Source of the DNA: Vibrio metoecus
Lineage (GTDB): Bacteria > Pseudomonadota > Gammaproteobacteria > Enterobacterales > Vibrionaceae
NCBI RefSeq assembly: GCF_000696385.1
Contig: NZ_JJMN01000018.1
Location: 86,233 to 150,232 of the forward strand
DNA: 64,000 nucleotides
Direction: 5' to 3'
Part shown: piece after piece, positions 20,992 through 30,009 of the stretch
Layout: each line of letters opens with the position of its first letter
Position numbering within the stretch: the stretch's first letter is position 1
Program-made: the position numbers and the translations under genes
Notes under the pieces: model-generated
The model's database searches: none
The model's input: only the letters and a program-made list of their open reading frames with translations
Told to the model about the DNA's origin: nothing

Positions 20992-21629
20992 TTAATTTAA
21001 CCAGTGATTGAGATATAAGTTCTTAGTCAACGCGAAGGCAATAATGAACATCATCGCGGCGACGGCCATATCAATCACTTGTCTAACCCGAGGTTTAGAA
21101 AGGGTAGTGCTAAGCTTGGCAGCGCCGAGTGAAAGGGTAAAAAACCACACGAATGAAGCGAGAATCGTGCCGATGGCAAATGAGATACGCTCATCACCTT
21201 GGAATTGACCACCGATTGACCCCAAGATCACCACGGTATCCAAATAGAGGTGCGGGTTAAACACGGTGACGGCAAAGGCGCCAAAAATGACTGCCTTACG
21301 CCCTGCGGCCATTGGGTTTGCGGTGGATTCAGATGCTTGGTTTGGTTTGAGTGCAGCACGCAGAAGAAAGAAACCCATAGCCACACAGAAAAAGAATTCC
21401 GCCCAAGGTGACACCAATTAACAAGCTGGTATTTTTGCGAGATGAGAGCACCACCGCCAAAAATCCCCAGCGTGATAAAAATCATATCCAGAACCCCGCA
21501 GGTGGCCGCGGTGGTTAAGTGGTGATGTCGTTTAATCCCTTGATTGAGTACATAAGCATTTTGTGCACCAATAGGAATAATCATAGTCGCACCTAAGCTG
21601 AATCCTTGTAGCAGAATCCACCAGTTCAT
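20992..21629 (-). CDS. argO: LysE-family arginine exporter ArgO, frame broken by two insertions
   Basis: An inner-membrane exporter of basic amino acids, divergent from its regulator argP. From ATG 21629 (MNWWILLQGFSLGATMIIPI) the frame fails in a T run at about 21431-21435. A second extra base lies in the AAA at 21367-21369. Removing both gives ISQNTSLLIGVTLGGILFLC then GYGFLLLRAALKPNQ. The repaired protein has 211 residues, a normal LysE length, with hydrophobic segments throughout and the family motif GAQNAYVLNQG. The parts on either side of the breaks are intact, which argues against real decay. Confidence 0.9.
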
Positions 21630-21795
21630 TTTTTACCTCATACCGCATGATTGGAGTGTTATGTCATTCCGATTTGAAGCGGCAACGCTAAGTCGGAAGG
21701 GGATAGGCTGAGCAAGATAATAATTTGAAGTGGATAAGTATAATTAATGATTTTAATATCATATTAACTTGGCTAATAAATGGAATGGAGAAGCA

Positions 21796-22692
21796 ATGCG
21801 TGGTCTGGATTATCGATGGATTGAAGCTCTAGATAGTGTGGTGAGTAAAGGTAGTTTTGAACGAGCGGCTGAGCAGCTGTTTATCTCTCAATCTGCAGTA
21901 TCACAACGGATTAAACAGTTAGAAAAATATTTAGCCCAGCCAGTGTTGATTCGTGAGCAGCCACCAAGGCCGACCTTGGTTGGCAAAAAGTTGCTTGGAC
22001 TCTATCGCCGAGTCTGTTTAATTGAGCAAGAGTTGGTTCCAGAGTTAACTAATCAAGAACATGTACGTCCGGTTTCTATGTCTATTGCGACCAATGCGGA
22101 TAGTCTAGCGACTTGGTTGTTACCGGCGCTGGATAAGGTGATGAAAAGTCGCCAAGTGGAATTAAATCTGGTGATTTATGGTGAGTCACGCACCCTCGAT
22201 AAGCTCAAAAATGGTGAAGTGGTGGGCGCAATCAGTTTGGAACCACAACCGATTACTGGCTGTAGTGCTGAGTATTTAGGCCAGATGGAGTATCTGTGCG
22301 TCGCAAGCCCAGAGTTCTATCAAAAATACTTTGCTAAAGGTGTCAACCCTCGCTCATTAATCAAAGCGCCTGCGGTCTCTTACGATCAATATGACGAGTT
22401 GCACAATAAATTCTTATGGGACTACTTTGCAGTGCCGCGCGATAAAGTGATTAACCATACCGTCGGTAGCTCAGAAGCTTTTGTCCGTTTAGCGCTGTCT
22501 GGTGCGGCTTACTGTTTGATCCCTCGTTTGCAGATCATTTCGGAATTGGAAAGTGGAGCGTTAATCAATATGACACCGGAGTTTATGTTGTCATATCCGA
22601 TATTTTGGCATCACTGGCAGCTAGAAACCGGCGTGTTGCTTGAGATCAGTCAAGCGATCACTGGGTATGCGAAGAGTGTTCTTCCCCAATAA
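21796..22692 (+). CDS. argP: LysR-family regulator ArgP
   Basis: ArgP (IciA) is the lysine- and arginine-sensing LysR activator of argO. The 298-residue protein starts [20 protein letters not shown]. It has the [23 protein letters not shown] near residues 19-38, followed by a two-lobe ligand domain. An in-frame TTG nine codons upstream is less likely than ATG 21796, which follows GGAG. The 166-base gap to argO should contain both promoters. Confidence 0.94.
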   Translation: MRGLDYRWIEALDSVVSKGSFERAAEQLFISQSAVSQRIKQLEKYLAQPVLIREQPPRPTLVGKKLLGLYRRVCLIEQELVPELTNQEHVRPVSMSIATNADSLATWLLPALDKVMKSRQVELNLVIYGESRTLDKLKNGEVVGAISLEPQPITGCSAEYLGQMEYLCVASPEFYQKYFAKGVNPRSLIKAPAVSYDQYDELHNKFLWDYFAVPRDKVINHTVGSSEAFVRLALSGAAYCLIPRLQIISELESGALINMTPEFMLSYPIFWHHWQLETGVLLEISQAITGYAKSVLPQ

Positions 22693-22792
22693 TTGGCAGA
22701 GTCAAAGTTGTGTGATTTTTATGCGTAGACACTGAATCTATGCACTGCTTAGCTTATGATGTGGGCAGTCGATGACATTAAGGATCGAAACG

Positions 22793-23489
22793 ATGAAATT
22801 ATTTGCACCAGTGGTTTTACTTCTCTCTGTTCTTTCAGCCCCGACCTTTGCACAGGAATGGGATTTTCCACATATTTCAACTTCAGGCTATGGTGAAGTC
22901 ACTGCAGTACCTGATATGGCCCGAGTTTTCGGTGAAGGTTGTTGAATCGACAATGAATGCCGAGCAAGCGAAAGCGGCGGTGGATAAAGCGGTCACTGAA
23001 TTCACTTCAAAATTGGTGAAATCAGGTGTCGCGCAACAGAATATTTCTAGCTCGAATCTTTATATTAACCCGCAATATCACTACCCAGCAGACGGCAAGC
23101 CTGAGTTAGTAGGCTATCAAGCCTCTCGTTCGATTACCGTGAGAGTGGAAGAGGTGAGTAAGCTCAATCAATATCTCGACATTGCGTTAGAGTCTGGTAT
23201 CAATCAAGTTAATAGCATTCAACTTAAGGTGCGTGATCAAGAGAAATACCAGCAGCAAGCACGCATGGCGGCGATTGAAGACGCGAAGTTAAAAGCACAA
23301 TCTTTGGCTAAGGGTTTTGAACGTAAATTGGAAGGTGTTTGGCGAGTGGATTACAACACACCGAGTGTTGAGCCGATCATGATGCGCTCTGCGAATCTTA
23401 GCGAAAAAATGGATGTGGCGGATACCTATCAAGAGTCATCTTTAGTGATCCGTGACCGAGTCGATGTGGTGTACAAACTGGCTCCATAG
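22793..23489 (+). CDS. Periplasmic SIMPL-domain protein (DUF541), frame broken by one insertion
   Basis: The protein starts at ATG 22793 with a signal peptide (MKLFAPVVLLLSVLSAPTFA). A single SIMPL domain follows: SGYGEVTAVPDMA, KVVESTMNAEQAKAAVD, ISSSNLYINPQYHY and VGYQASRSITVRV. The frame breaks at CCC 22920-22922, where one C is extra, stopping translation at VFGEGC. Without it the protein has 231 residues. The family is periplasmic, and E. coli YggE is linked to oxidative stress resistance, but the molecular role is unknown. Its place beside argP/argO matches E. coli yggE. Confidence 0.85.
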
Positions 23490-23513
23490 TCGGTAGCTTA
23501 CCAGCAAGATGAA

Positions 23514-23548
23514 TGAAAGAGAGGTGATATGAATCCCTCTCTTTTTTG
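23514..23548 (+). terminator. Terminator after the SIMPL gene
   Basis: GAAAGAGAGG and CCTCTCTTTTTT flank a short loop and end in a T run. Confidence 0.75.
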
Positions 23549-23561
23549 TCATTCCTAAACT

Positions 23562-23576
23562 ACCGCTTTTAGCGGT
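23562..23576. repeat. Short perfect inverted repeat
   Basis: ACCGCT-TTT-AGCGGT. It is too short for a strong terminator and is the first of five hairpins in this spacer. Confidence 0.5.
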
Positions 23577-23657
23577 GGTGATGTTTGAGTCTTAAACTAC
23601 GAGTTAGGCTAGTGGTGAAGGGGTTCTTGATACCAGCTCCCCGACTTCCCAAGTCAG

Positions 23658-23692
23658 AAATCACAATGAGATTATCTATCTCATTGTGATTT
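23658..23692. repeat. 15-bp perfect inverted repeat with 5-base loop
   Basis: AAATCACAATGAGAT and ATCTCATTGTGATTT pair perfectly around TATCT. There is no T tract. It could be an operator or an RNA hairpin. Its TGTGA/TCACA ends are also found in CRP half-sites, but they are spaced too far apart for a normal CRP site. Confidence 0.6.
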
Positions 23693-23822
23693 CATATTAA
23701 TTTTGATGGTTGTCATATTTTCATTACAGTTAGACTAAAGTCTAATTTTGCCGAATTATTGAGCTAATCTGGGTAATAAGTAAACTGCTGACTTTTTCAT
23801 CAGTAATGCTCGTTGATTGAAA

Positions 23823-23843
23823 GAAAGTCATAGTGACTTTCTG
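23823..23843. repeat. 9-bp perfect inverted repeat before the small peptide gene
   Basis: AGAAAGTCA-TAG-TGACTTTCT, about 50 bases upstream of ATG 23895. Its position suits a leader hairpin. Confidence 0.5.
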
Positions 23844-23894
23844 CCCTGCTTAGGCATCGGAAATCAAACACACTGAGCAATTGAGAGGCAGTGT

Positions 23895-24026
23895 ATGTTG
23901 AATCATCTTCTGGTCAGACTGACAATAGGCTGTTTGTTGGTATTAGGCATTAAGCTCAGCGCACTTTATTTTTTACCTATGGTGCTTTTGCTCAATACCC
24001 ATCACAAAGAGTTTTTCGGTTGGTAA
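23895..24026 (+). CDS. Hypothetical 43-residue single-pass membrane peptide
   Basis: ATG 23895 with GAGAGGC upstream opens 44 codons to TAA 24024-24026. The peptide begins MLNHLLVRLTIGCLLVLGIK and is hydrophobic across about residues 5-34, with a charged tail ending THHKEFFGW. A strong terminator starts two bases after the stop, so this is a complete small transcription unit. I do not recognise a family. Homology to other Vibrio genomes or ribosome profiling would settle whether it is made. Confidence 0.6.
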   Translation: MLNHLLVRLTIGCLLVLGIKLSALYFLPMVLLLNTHHKEFFGW

Positions 24027-24027
24027 T

Positions 24028-24058
24028 AAAAAACGGAGCCCAATGGGCTCCGTTTTTG
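24028..24058. terminator. Bidirectional terminator between the small peptide gene and pykF
   Basis: AAAAAACGGAGCCC-AAT-GGGCTCCGTTTTT has A and T runs on both sides. It serves the peptide gene on plus and pykF on minus. Confidence 0.88.
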
Positions 24059-24100
24059 TATCGTTTTCAGCGGCGGTACTAAATCCGCCACATCATGCGA

Positions 24101-25513
24101 TTACAGTACGTGTACTGAAGCAGTGTTCGTTGTGCCAGAAGCAACCAGTGCACCTGAAACCATCACTACGATGTCTCCTTTCTTGCCTAGGCCAGATTGC
24201 AGAGCAATCTCTTTACCTAAGTGATAGAAAGCGTCAGTGTTGTCAATTGATTCAACCACAACAGGTGTTACGCCTTTAGACAGCACAAGCTGAGCCGCGG
24301 TTTTCTTGTTAGTGGTCACTGCAATGATGTTTGCAGTTGGGAAGTATTTACGGATTGAACGCGCTGATTTACCCGCTTCAGTTGCCACGATGATCAGTGG
24401 AGCAGCCAGTTTCTCAGCGGTGTCTACCGCACCTTTACATACTGCTTCAGTGATGCGCAGGCGTGGGCTATCTAGGCGTGAGCCTAGCTCAGCTTTCAGT
24501 ACTGAATCAGTACGGTTCGCAATTTGCGCCATGATTTTCACAGCTTCAACTGGGTACTTACCTTTCGCAGTTTCGCCAGACAGCATTACAGCGTCAGTAC
24601 CGTCCATGATCGCGTTAGCTACGTCACCCGCTTCTGCACGAGTTGGACGTGGGTTCTTGATCATAGAATCCAGCATTTGAGTTGCTGTGATAACTACTTT
24701 ACGTGCACGGTTACATTTCTCGATCATCATCTTTTGAGCGAAGATAACTTCTTCTGCTGGGATCTCAACACCTAGGTCGCCACGAGCAACCATGATGCCG
24801 TCAGACAGCTCAAGGATCTCATCGAAGTTGTCCAAGCCTTCTTGGTTTTCGATTTTAGAGATGATTTGAATGTTTTGACCGCCGTGAGCCGCTAGAACTT
24901 CACGGATTTCTTTAACGTCAGAACCTTTACGGATGAAAGAGGCTGCAACGAAATCAACGCCTTGCTCACAACCAAATTTCAGGTCATTTTTGTCTTTTTC
25001 AGACAGTGCTGGCAGATTGACAGAAACGCCTGGCAGGTTAACACCTTTGTTTTCACCCAGAGCACCGTTGTTTAGAACTTTACACTTCACTTCAGTGTCT
25101 GTAGTTGCAAGCACTTCCATCTCGATCAGACCATCGTCAACCAGAATACGGTTGCCAACGTTCAGATCTTTAGCAAAGCCAGAGTAAGTTACCGCTACGC
25201 GATCTTTGTTACCTACAACAGTAATGTCTGTTGTGAAAGTGAACTCTTGACCCGCAACCAGATCCACATCATCACCGTTTTCCAGTTTGATAGTACGGAT
25301 TTCAGGGCCTTTAGTATCTAGCAAAATCGCCAGTTGTTTACCGGTCACTTCCATTACTTTACGGAAGTTAGCGATACGAGTGCCGTGCTCAACGTAGTCA
25401 CCGTGAGAGAAGTTCAGGCGCATTACGTTCATGCCTGAGTTAACCAGTTCAGTTAGCTTCTCTACAGACTCAGTTTTAGGGCCAATCGTACATACGATTT
25501 TGGTCTTTTTCAT
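24101..25513 (-). CDS. pykF: Pyruvate kinase I
   Basis: Pyruvate kinase converts phosphoenolpyruvate and ADP to pyruvate and ATP at the end of glycolysis. The 470-residue protein starts [20 protein letters not shown]. It has [13 protein letters not shown], the catalytic signature IEKIENQEG-type sequence ([19 protein letters not shown]), [12 protein letters not shown] and the [12 protein letters not shown] loop. The length matches the fructose-1,6-bisphosphate-activated PykF type. GGAG precedes ATG 25513. Confidence 0.95.
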   Translation of the reverse strand: MKKTKIVCTIGPKTESVEKLTELVNSGMNVMRLNFSHGDYVEHGTRIANFRKVMEVTGKQLAILLDTKGPEIRTIKLENGDDVDLVAGQEFTFTTDITVVGNKDRVAVTYSGFAKDLNVGNRILVDDGLIEMEVLATTDTEVKCKVLNNGALGENKGVNLPGVSVNLPALSEKDKNDLKFGCEQGVDFVAASFIRKGSDVKEIREVLAAHGGQNIQIISKIENQEGLDNFDEILELSDGIMVARGDLGVEIPAEEVIFAQKMMIEKCNRARKVVITATQMLDSMIKNPRPTRAEAGDVANAIMDGTDAVMLSGETAKGKYPVEAVKIMAQIANRTDSVLKAELGSRLDSPRLRITEAVCKGAVDTAEKLAAPLIIVATEAGKSARSIRKYFPTANIIAVTTNKKTAAQLVLSKGVTPVVVESIDNTDAFYHLGKEIALQSGLGKKGDIVVMVSGALVASGTTNTASVHVL

Positions 25514-25943
25514 GGAAGAGTTTCTCCGATAAACAAAATGATTTTGAAGTTGGTTGTTAGTTCTGAAGTGTTCTCGGTGGTGGCAACTTTATTTCGTCAA
25601 TTGCCAAGTCTAGCTCACGAGTCTCTCACACTCCAAAACTGAAAGTCTTTCAACAGATTTAGTCATTTTATGACTGACTGTTTGATCAAAAATTTCAGAA
25701 AATTCGCCACTTAGCGCCGATGTACTGGGGGCTGTAGGCGTTATTTTTTACACAGTTCTGTTAATTTTTTTTCTTTTCGAGGCCGAATTCTACCACTGAA
25801 TGATAGCAATATCACTGTCTAAGAATTGTCTTAGGACAAGGTTTTAGCGTGAAATATTAATTTTTTGGATCGAAATAAATGGACTTAATTGTTTCGACTT
25901 AACTATAATTGCTTTCGATTCGTAACTTAAAATGTATTTGTAA
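25514..25943. other. Divergent pykF / deoR-type intergenic region
   Basis: These 430 bases are AT-rich and contain the promoters of pykF (leftward) and the DeoR-type gene (rightward). No gene is seen. The final ~75 bases hold a series of CGAAA and TTTCG motifs, annotated separately. Confidence 0.55.
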
Positions 25944-25957
25944 ATGTCGAAACGAAA
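25871..25957 (+). promoter_or_regulatory. Candidate operator: repeated CGAAA/TTTCG motifs before and across the deoR-type start
   Basis: CGAAA occurs at 25871, 25948 and 25953, and TTTCG at 25892 and 25913, so five copies lie in 87 bases. DeoR-family proteins often bind repeats of this kind, so autoregulation is a reasonable guess. The last two copies are within the first codons of the gene and may be coincidence. Confidence 0.4.
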
Positions 25958-26716
25958 TACACAACTGAGAAGACACACTATTGTGAAGTTAGTAAACGAG
26001 CAAGGTGAGGTGAGTGTTGAAGCTCTCTCTTCTCAGTTTGAAACCTCAGAAGTCACTATTCGTAAAGATCTCGCTTCCCTTGAGAAAAATGGTCAGTTGT
26101 TACGTCGCTATGGTGGTGCGATCGCTCTGCCAAAAGAAGTCATGCATGATGAAATGAATGAAAAAGTTTCAGTTCGAAAGATTTCTCTGGCTAAGGCTGC
26201 TGCTAAATTGATCCGAGACCATAACCGAATTGTTATCGATAGCGGCAGTACAACCGCGGCCTTAATTCAGCAATTAAATGACAAACGTGGTTTGGTCGTG
26301 ATGACCAACTCATTGCACGTTGCCAATGCTTTTAAATGAGCTAGGAAAACGAACCCACACTGCTGATGACTGGCGGTACATGGGATACCCATTCTGAATC
26401 CTTCCAAGGCAAAGTCGCGGAATCGGTACTGCGTTCCTACGATTTTGACCAACTGTTTATCGGTGCAGATGGCATCGACCTCGACCGTGGCACAACCACG
26501 TTTAATGAGTTGGTTGGGCTAAGCAAAGTGATGGCCGAAGTCTCACGCGAAGTGATTGTGATGATTGAATCAGACAAAGTCGGACGCAAGATCCCGAACT
26601 TAGAATTGAGTTGGGATTGTATCGATGTGTTAGTCACCGACCATGAGCTGAGTGACGAATTTGCCAAACAGATTGAATCTCACCAAGTTCGGGTTATTCG
26701 TGCCACGGTGAAATAA
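25944..26716 (+). CDS. DeoR-family transcriptional regulator, frame broken by two insertions
   Basis: The N-terminal HTH is typical (QGEVSVEALSSQFETSEVTI followed by RKDL) and the C-terminal sensor domain senses sugar phosphates in this family (IVIDSGSTTAALIQQL, then GADGIDLDRGTTTFNE). The frame stops at 26339. An extra T in the run 26330-26333 and an extra G at 26344-26345, where CTAGAAAAC is expected, break it. Removing both gives ANALNELENEPTLLMTGGTW and a 256-residue protein. It sits 65 bases upstream of glmS in the same direction, so a role in amino-sugar control is plausible but inferred. Confidence 0.87.
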
Positions 26717-26781
26717 AAAATCCTTCAGCGCTATTCACGTTGAGTAAAAGCGCGACAGTATAAAAATATGGAGTTTTAAAT

Positions 26782-28614
26782 ATGTGTGGAATTGTTGGTG
26801 CGGTTGCACAACGCGATGTTGCTGAAATTTTAGTACAAGGCTTGCGCCGTCTTGAATACCGAGGGTATGACTCAGCGGGTATTGCGGTAGTCGATAGTGA
26901 TAAACAACTCACTCGTGTACGCCGATTGGGCAAAGTGCAAGAACTGGCCGATGCCGTTGAAGCGGCGCAAGTCGCGGGCGGAACGGGTATCGCCCATACC
27001 CGTTGGGCAACCCATGGCGAACCTTCAGAAATTAATGCGCACCCGCATCTTTCTGGTGATATTACCGTGGTACATAACGGCATTATCGAAAACCATGAAA
27101 TGTTACGTACCATGCTGCAAGAGCGTGGTTATGTGTTTACTTCGCAAACCGATACCGAAGTAATTGCCCATTTGGTGGAGTGGGAACTGCGCAGCGCGGC
27201 TTCTTTATTGGAAGCCGTACAAGCAACAGTGAAGCAGCTTACCGGTGCTTATGGCACGGTAGTGATGGATCGTAATGACCCTTCGCGCTTAGTGGTGGCG
27301 CGCTCAGGAAGCCCAATTGTGATTGGTTTTGGTATTGGTGAAAACTTCCTCGCGTCAGATCAACTCGCGCTACTTAATGTGACGCGCCGCTTTATGTATC
27401 TCGAAGAAGGTGATGTCGCGGAAATGACTCGCCGTGAAGTTCGCGTGTTTGATCTGCTGGGTAATCCCGTACAGCGTGAAATCAGCGAATCGAACTTAGA
27501 GCACGATGCCGCGGACAAAGGTCAGTACCGCCACTACATGCAAAAAGAGATTTTCGAGCAGCCAAAGGCGCTGATCAACACCATGGAAGGGCGTATTACC
27601 CATGACAGCGTGGTGGTCGAAAGCATTGGTGTGCACGCGGCAGAGATTCTGGCGAAAGTGGAACATGTACAAATTGTGGCTTGTGGAACCTCTTACAACG
27701 CAGGGATGACGGCACGTTACTGGTTTGAATCGTTAGCGGGTGTGAGCTGTGATGTCGAAATTGCGTCTGAATTCCGCTACCGAAAATTTGTTACCCGTCC
27801 TAACAGCTTGCTGATTACCTTATCGCAATCCGGTGAAACGGCCGATACCTTAGCAGCGCTGCGTTTAGCGAAAGAGAAAGGTTACATGGCAGCGATGACG
27901 ATTTGTAACGTTGCGGGCTCTTCTCTCGTGCGTGAATCCGATTTCGCCTTTATGACTCGCGCAGGCACTGAGATTGGTGTGGCTTCAACCAAAGCCTTTA
28001 CCACTCAGCTAGTTACATTGTTGATGCTGGTGACTGCACTTGGTAAGCAACAACAGCGCATTGGTCGCGAGTTAGAAGCTGAGATCGTACAGGCATTGCA
28101 CCAACTGCCGAAGCAGATTGAAACCGCATTGTCGTTTGAAAAGCAGATCGAAACGCTCGCGGAAGACTTTGCTGATAAACACCACACGCTATTCTTGGGG
28201 CGTGGCGAATACTATCCGATTGCGGTAGAAGCCTCTCTCAAGCTAAAAGAGATCTCTTACATTCATGCGGAAGCGTATGCCGCAGGTGAATTGAAGCATG
28301 GTCCATTGGCGTTGATCGATGCAGATATGCCAGTGATTGTGGTTGCACCGAGCAATGAACTCTTAGAAAAGCTTAAATCCAATATTGAAGAAGTACGCGC
28401 GCGCGGTGGTTTATTGTATGTGTTTGCTGATGAAGTCGCGGGCTTTGAAGCCGACGAAACGATGAAAATCATTGCAATGCCGCATGTTAGCGAAATTGTG
28501 GCTCCGATTTATTACACCATCCCGATGCAACTGCTCTCTTACCATGTGGCTTTAATCAAAGGTACCGATGTTGATCAGCCTCGTAACCTTGCTAAAGCGG
28601 TAACCGTCGAGTAA
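26782..28614 (+). CDS. glmS: Glutamine-fructose-6-phosphate aminotransferase
   Basis: GlmS makes glucosamine 6-phosphate from fructose 6-phosphate and glutamine, the first step to peptidoglycan and LPS amino sugars. The 610-residue protein begins MCGIVGAV; Met removal exposes the nucleophilic Cys1 of the class II glutaminase domain. Two SIS isomerase domains follow ([43 protein letters not shown]), ending [11 protein letters not shown]. No glmS ribozyme is seen upstream; the gap from the regulator is only 65 bases. Confidence 0.97.
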   Translation: MCGIVGAVAQRDVAEILVQGLRRLEYRGYDSAGIAVVDSDKQLTRVRRLGKVQELADAVEAAQVAGGTGIAHTRWATHGEPSEINAHPHLSGDITVVHNGIIENHEMLRTMLQERGYVFTSQTDTEVIAHLVEWELRSAASLLEAVQATVKQLTGAYGTVVMDRNDPSRLVVARSGSPIVIGFGIGENFLASDQLALLNVTRRFMYLEEGDVAEMTRREVRVFDLLGNPVQREISESNLEHDAADKGQYRHYMQKEIFEQPKALINTMEGRITHDSVVVESIGVHAAEILAKVEHVQIVACGTSYNAGMTARYWFESLAGVSCDVEIASEFRYRKFVTRPNSLLITLSQSGETADTLAALRLAKEKGYMAAMTICNVAGSSLVRESDFAFMTRAGTEIGVASTKAFTTQLVTLLMLVTALGKQQQRIGRELEAEIVQALHQLPKQIETALSFEKQIETLAEDFADKHHTLFLGRGEYYPIAVEASLKLKEISYIHAEAYAAGELKHGPLALIDADMPVIVVAPSNELLEKLKSNIEEVRARGGLLYVFADEVAGFEADETMKIIAMPHVSEIVAPIYYTIPMQLLSYHVALIKGTDVDQPRNLAKAVTVE

Positions 28615-28627
28615 ATATTCAATAAAT

Positions 28628-28661
28628 CAAAGGGCTACCATCTGGTGGCCCTTTGTTTATC
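28628..28661 (+). terminator. Terminator after glmS
   Basis: CAAAGGGC and GCCCTTTG flank TACCATCTGGTG, itself partly paired. The stem is followed by TTTAT. glmS and the TRAP gene converge here. Confidence 0.75.
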
Positions 28662-28674
28662 CAGCGCATTACAA

Positions 28675-29754
28675 TTAAGGATTAGTATTTAAGTACGCTT
28701 GTGTCGAGATACGAGTCCAATCACGCACTTTGCTTAAGTAAGCTTGTTGAGAGTCAATGATCTCTTTAGCGAGTGGATCGCTTGCTGCCTGCTCTTGTAG
28801 AAGTTCGTTGTTGGCTTGGCGTAGCGCGGCAAGTACTGCGGGTGGAAAATCTCGTACCTTGATATCAGGGTATTCATTTTTCATCTCTGCCCAACTGGTG
28901 GCGTTGGCATCAATAGCTTGATTGTACATATCAAAGGCGGCGACACGGAAGGCGGTTTCTAAGATCACTTGGATGTCTTTTGGTAGCGTATCCCATTTCT
29001 TTTTGTTGACCAAAAATTGCGTTTCTGAGCCAGGCTCATGCCATGCGGTGTAGTAATAAGGGGCAATTTTATGAAAACCCATTCGCAGATCAAAGGCTGG
29101 CCCAACCCATTCCAGTGCGTCGATTGTGCCACGCTCCAGTGATGTGTACAGCTCTCCCGGCGCGATGTTGGTGGGCTTAGCTCCGACTTTTGCTAACACC
29201 TCACCCGCAAATCCGGGGATACGCATTTTTAACCCTTGGAGGTCTTCAATGCTGTTGATCTCTTTTTTAAACCATCCGCCCATTTGAATATCCGAGTTTC
29301 CGCCGGGGAAGGAGAGCAGATTGTGTGGCGCATACACCTTCTCCATTAACTGCATGCCACCACCATAGTAGAACCAAGCGTATTGCTCAGTGGCAATCAT
29401 TCCAAATGGCATTGAAGAGAAGAAAAGGGTATTGGGTACCTTACCTTTCCAGTAATAAGAGCTGGAGTGACCCAAATCATATTGACCGGATTTCACCATA
29501 TCAAATACACCTAATGGTGCCTTGTGCTTGTTAGCCGAATCGATACGGATTTGAATGCGGCCATTGGACATTTCAGCCGCCAACTTCGCCATGTTTTTTG
29601 GCGCGTCACCAAGAATGGGAGTATTTGCCCCCCAAGTTTCAGCGAGAGTGAATTTATAGATAGGTTTATCGTCAGCTTGCGCAGTACCGAGAAGAGCACT
29701 CAGAATCAGTGTCAGTGCTACGCGAGTTTTGGTGAAATAATTTGTGATTGGCAT
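28675..29754 (-). CDS. Orphan TRAP-type solute-binding protein (DctP family)
   Basis: A periplasmic binding protein of 359 residues with a signal peptide (MPITNYFTKTRVALTLILSA, ending near AQA). The DctP fold is shown by FTLAETWGANTPILGDAPKN, the ligand-contact segment LKMRIPGFAGEVLAKVGAKP, and GELYTSLERGTIDALEWVGP with WHEPGSETQF. The paired DctQ and DctM membrane subunits are not adjacent, so its partner, if any, is elsewhere. The ligand is probably an organic acid, not resolved by sequence. Confidence 0.88.
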   Translation of the reverse strand: MPITNYFTKTRVALTLILSALLGTAQADDKPIYKFTLAETWGANTPILGDAPKNMAKLAAEMSNGRIQIRIDSANKHKAPLGVFDMVKSGQYDLGHSSSYYWKGKVPNTLFFSSMPFGMIATEQYAWFYYGGGMQLMEKVYAPHNLLSFPGGNSDIQMGGWFKKEINSIEDLQGLKMRIPGFAGEVLAKVGAKPTNIAPGELYTSLERGTIDALEWVGPAFDLRMGFHKIAPYYYTAWHEPGSETQFLVNKKKWDTLPKDIQVILETAFRVAAFDMYNQAIDANATSWAEMKNEYPDIKVRDFPPAVLAALRQANNELLQEQAASDPLAKEIIDSQQAYLSKVRDWTRISTQAYLNTNP

Positions 29755-29975
29755 AACTTCCTCGTTGTTATCGTTATTGAAGCTGTAGAGTCTAAGTTGC
29801 TGAAAAAAGAGTCAATCAAGCTACGCCAGATATTGAGAGTATTATTTAGTGTGAATCACTAATCATGAGCAAAAAACAAGCATGATGAGTGGTTCTGTTG
29901 GTCAAAAATACAGAACACAGAGATAGTCTCATCAAAGACTAGTATTTTATTTTGATTAAAGAAGTGTCTGATAGC

Positions 29976-30005
29976 TCACGCCAAGATCGGGGGATCTTGG
30001 CGTGA
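29976..30005 (-). terminator. Hairpin at the 3' end of olsF
   Basis: TCACGCCAAGATC and GATCTTGGCGTGA pair perfectly over 13 bp around GGGG. It starts five bases past the olsF stop on the minus strand. The minus-strand downstream bases GCTATCAG are not T-rich, so termination is likely but not textbook. Confidence 0.65.
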
Positions 30006-30009
30006 TCAA

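Larger units (their letters stand above)
23490..23894. other. Hairpin-rich intergenic region, no gene seen
   Basis: After the terminator of the SIMPL gene this 405-base stretch contains five perfect short inverted repeats at 23562-23576, 23643-23655, 23658-23692, 23730-23745 and 23823-23843. TAAACTAC occurs twice, at about 23556 and 23592. No ORF is convincing until the 43-codon frame at 23895. The region may be a relic of a small mobile or REP-like element, a structured RNA, or the leader of the peptide gene. Confidence 0.5.

Noticed and set aside
21431..21435. Phase variation by homopolymer tracts (argO, SIMPL gene, folB)
   Set aside because: The tracts are only 3 to 5 bases, far shorter than known phase-variable tracts, and the affected genes include essential housekeeping ones.
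26717..26781. glmS ribozyme
   Set aside because: The 65-base leader is too short, and the glmS ribozyme is a Gram-positive feature.
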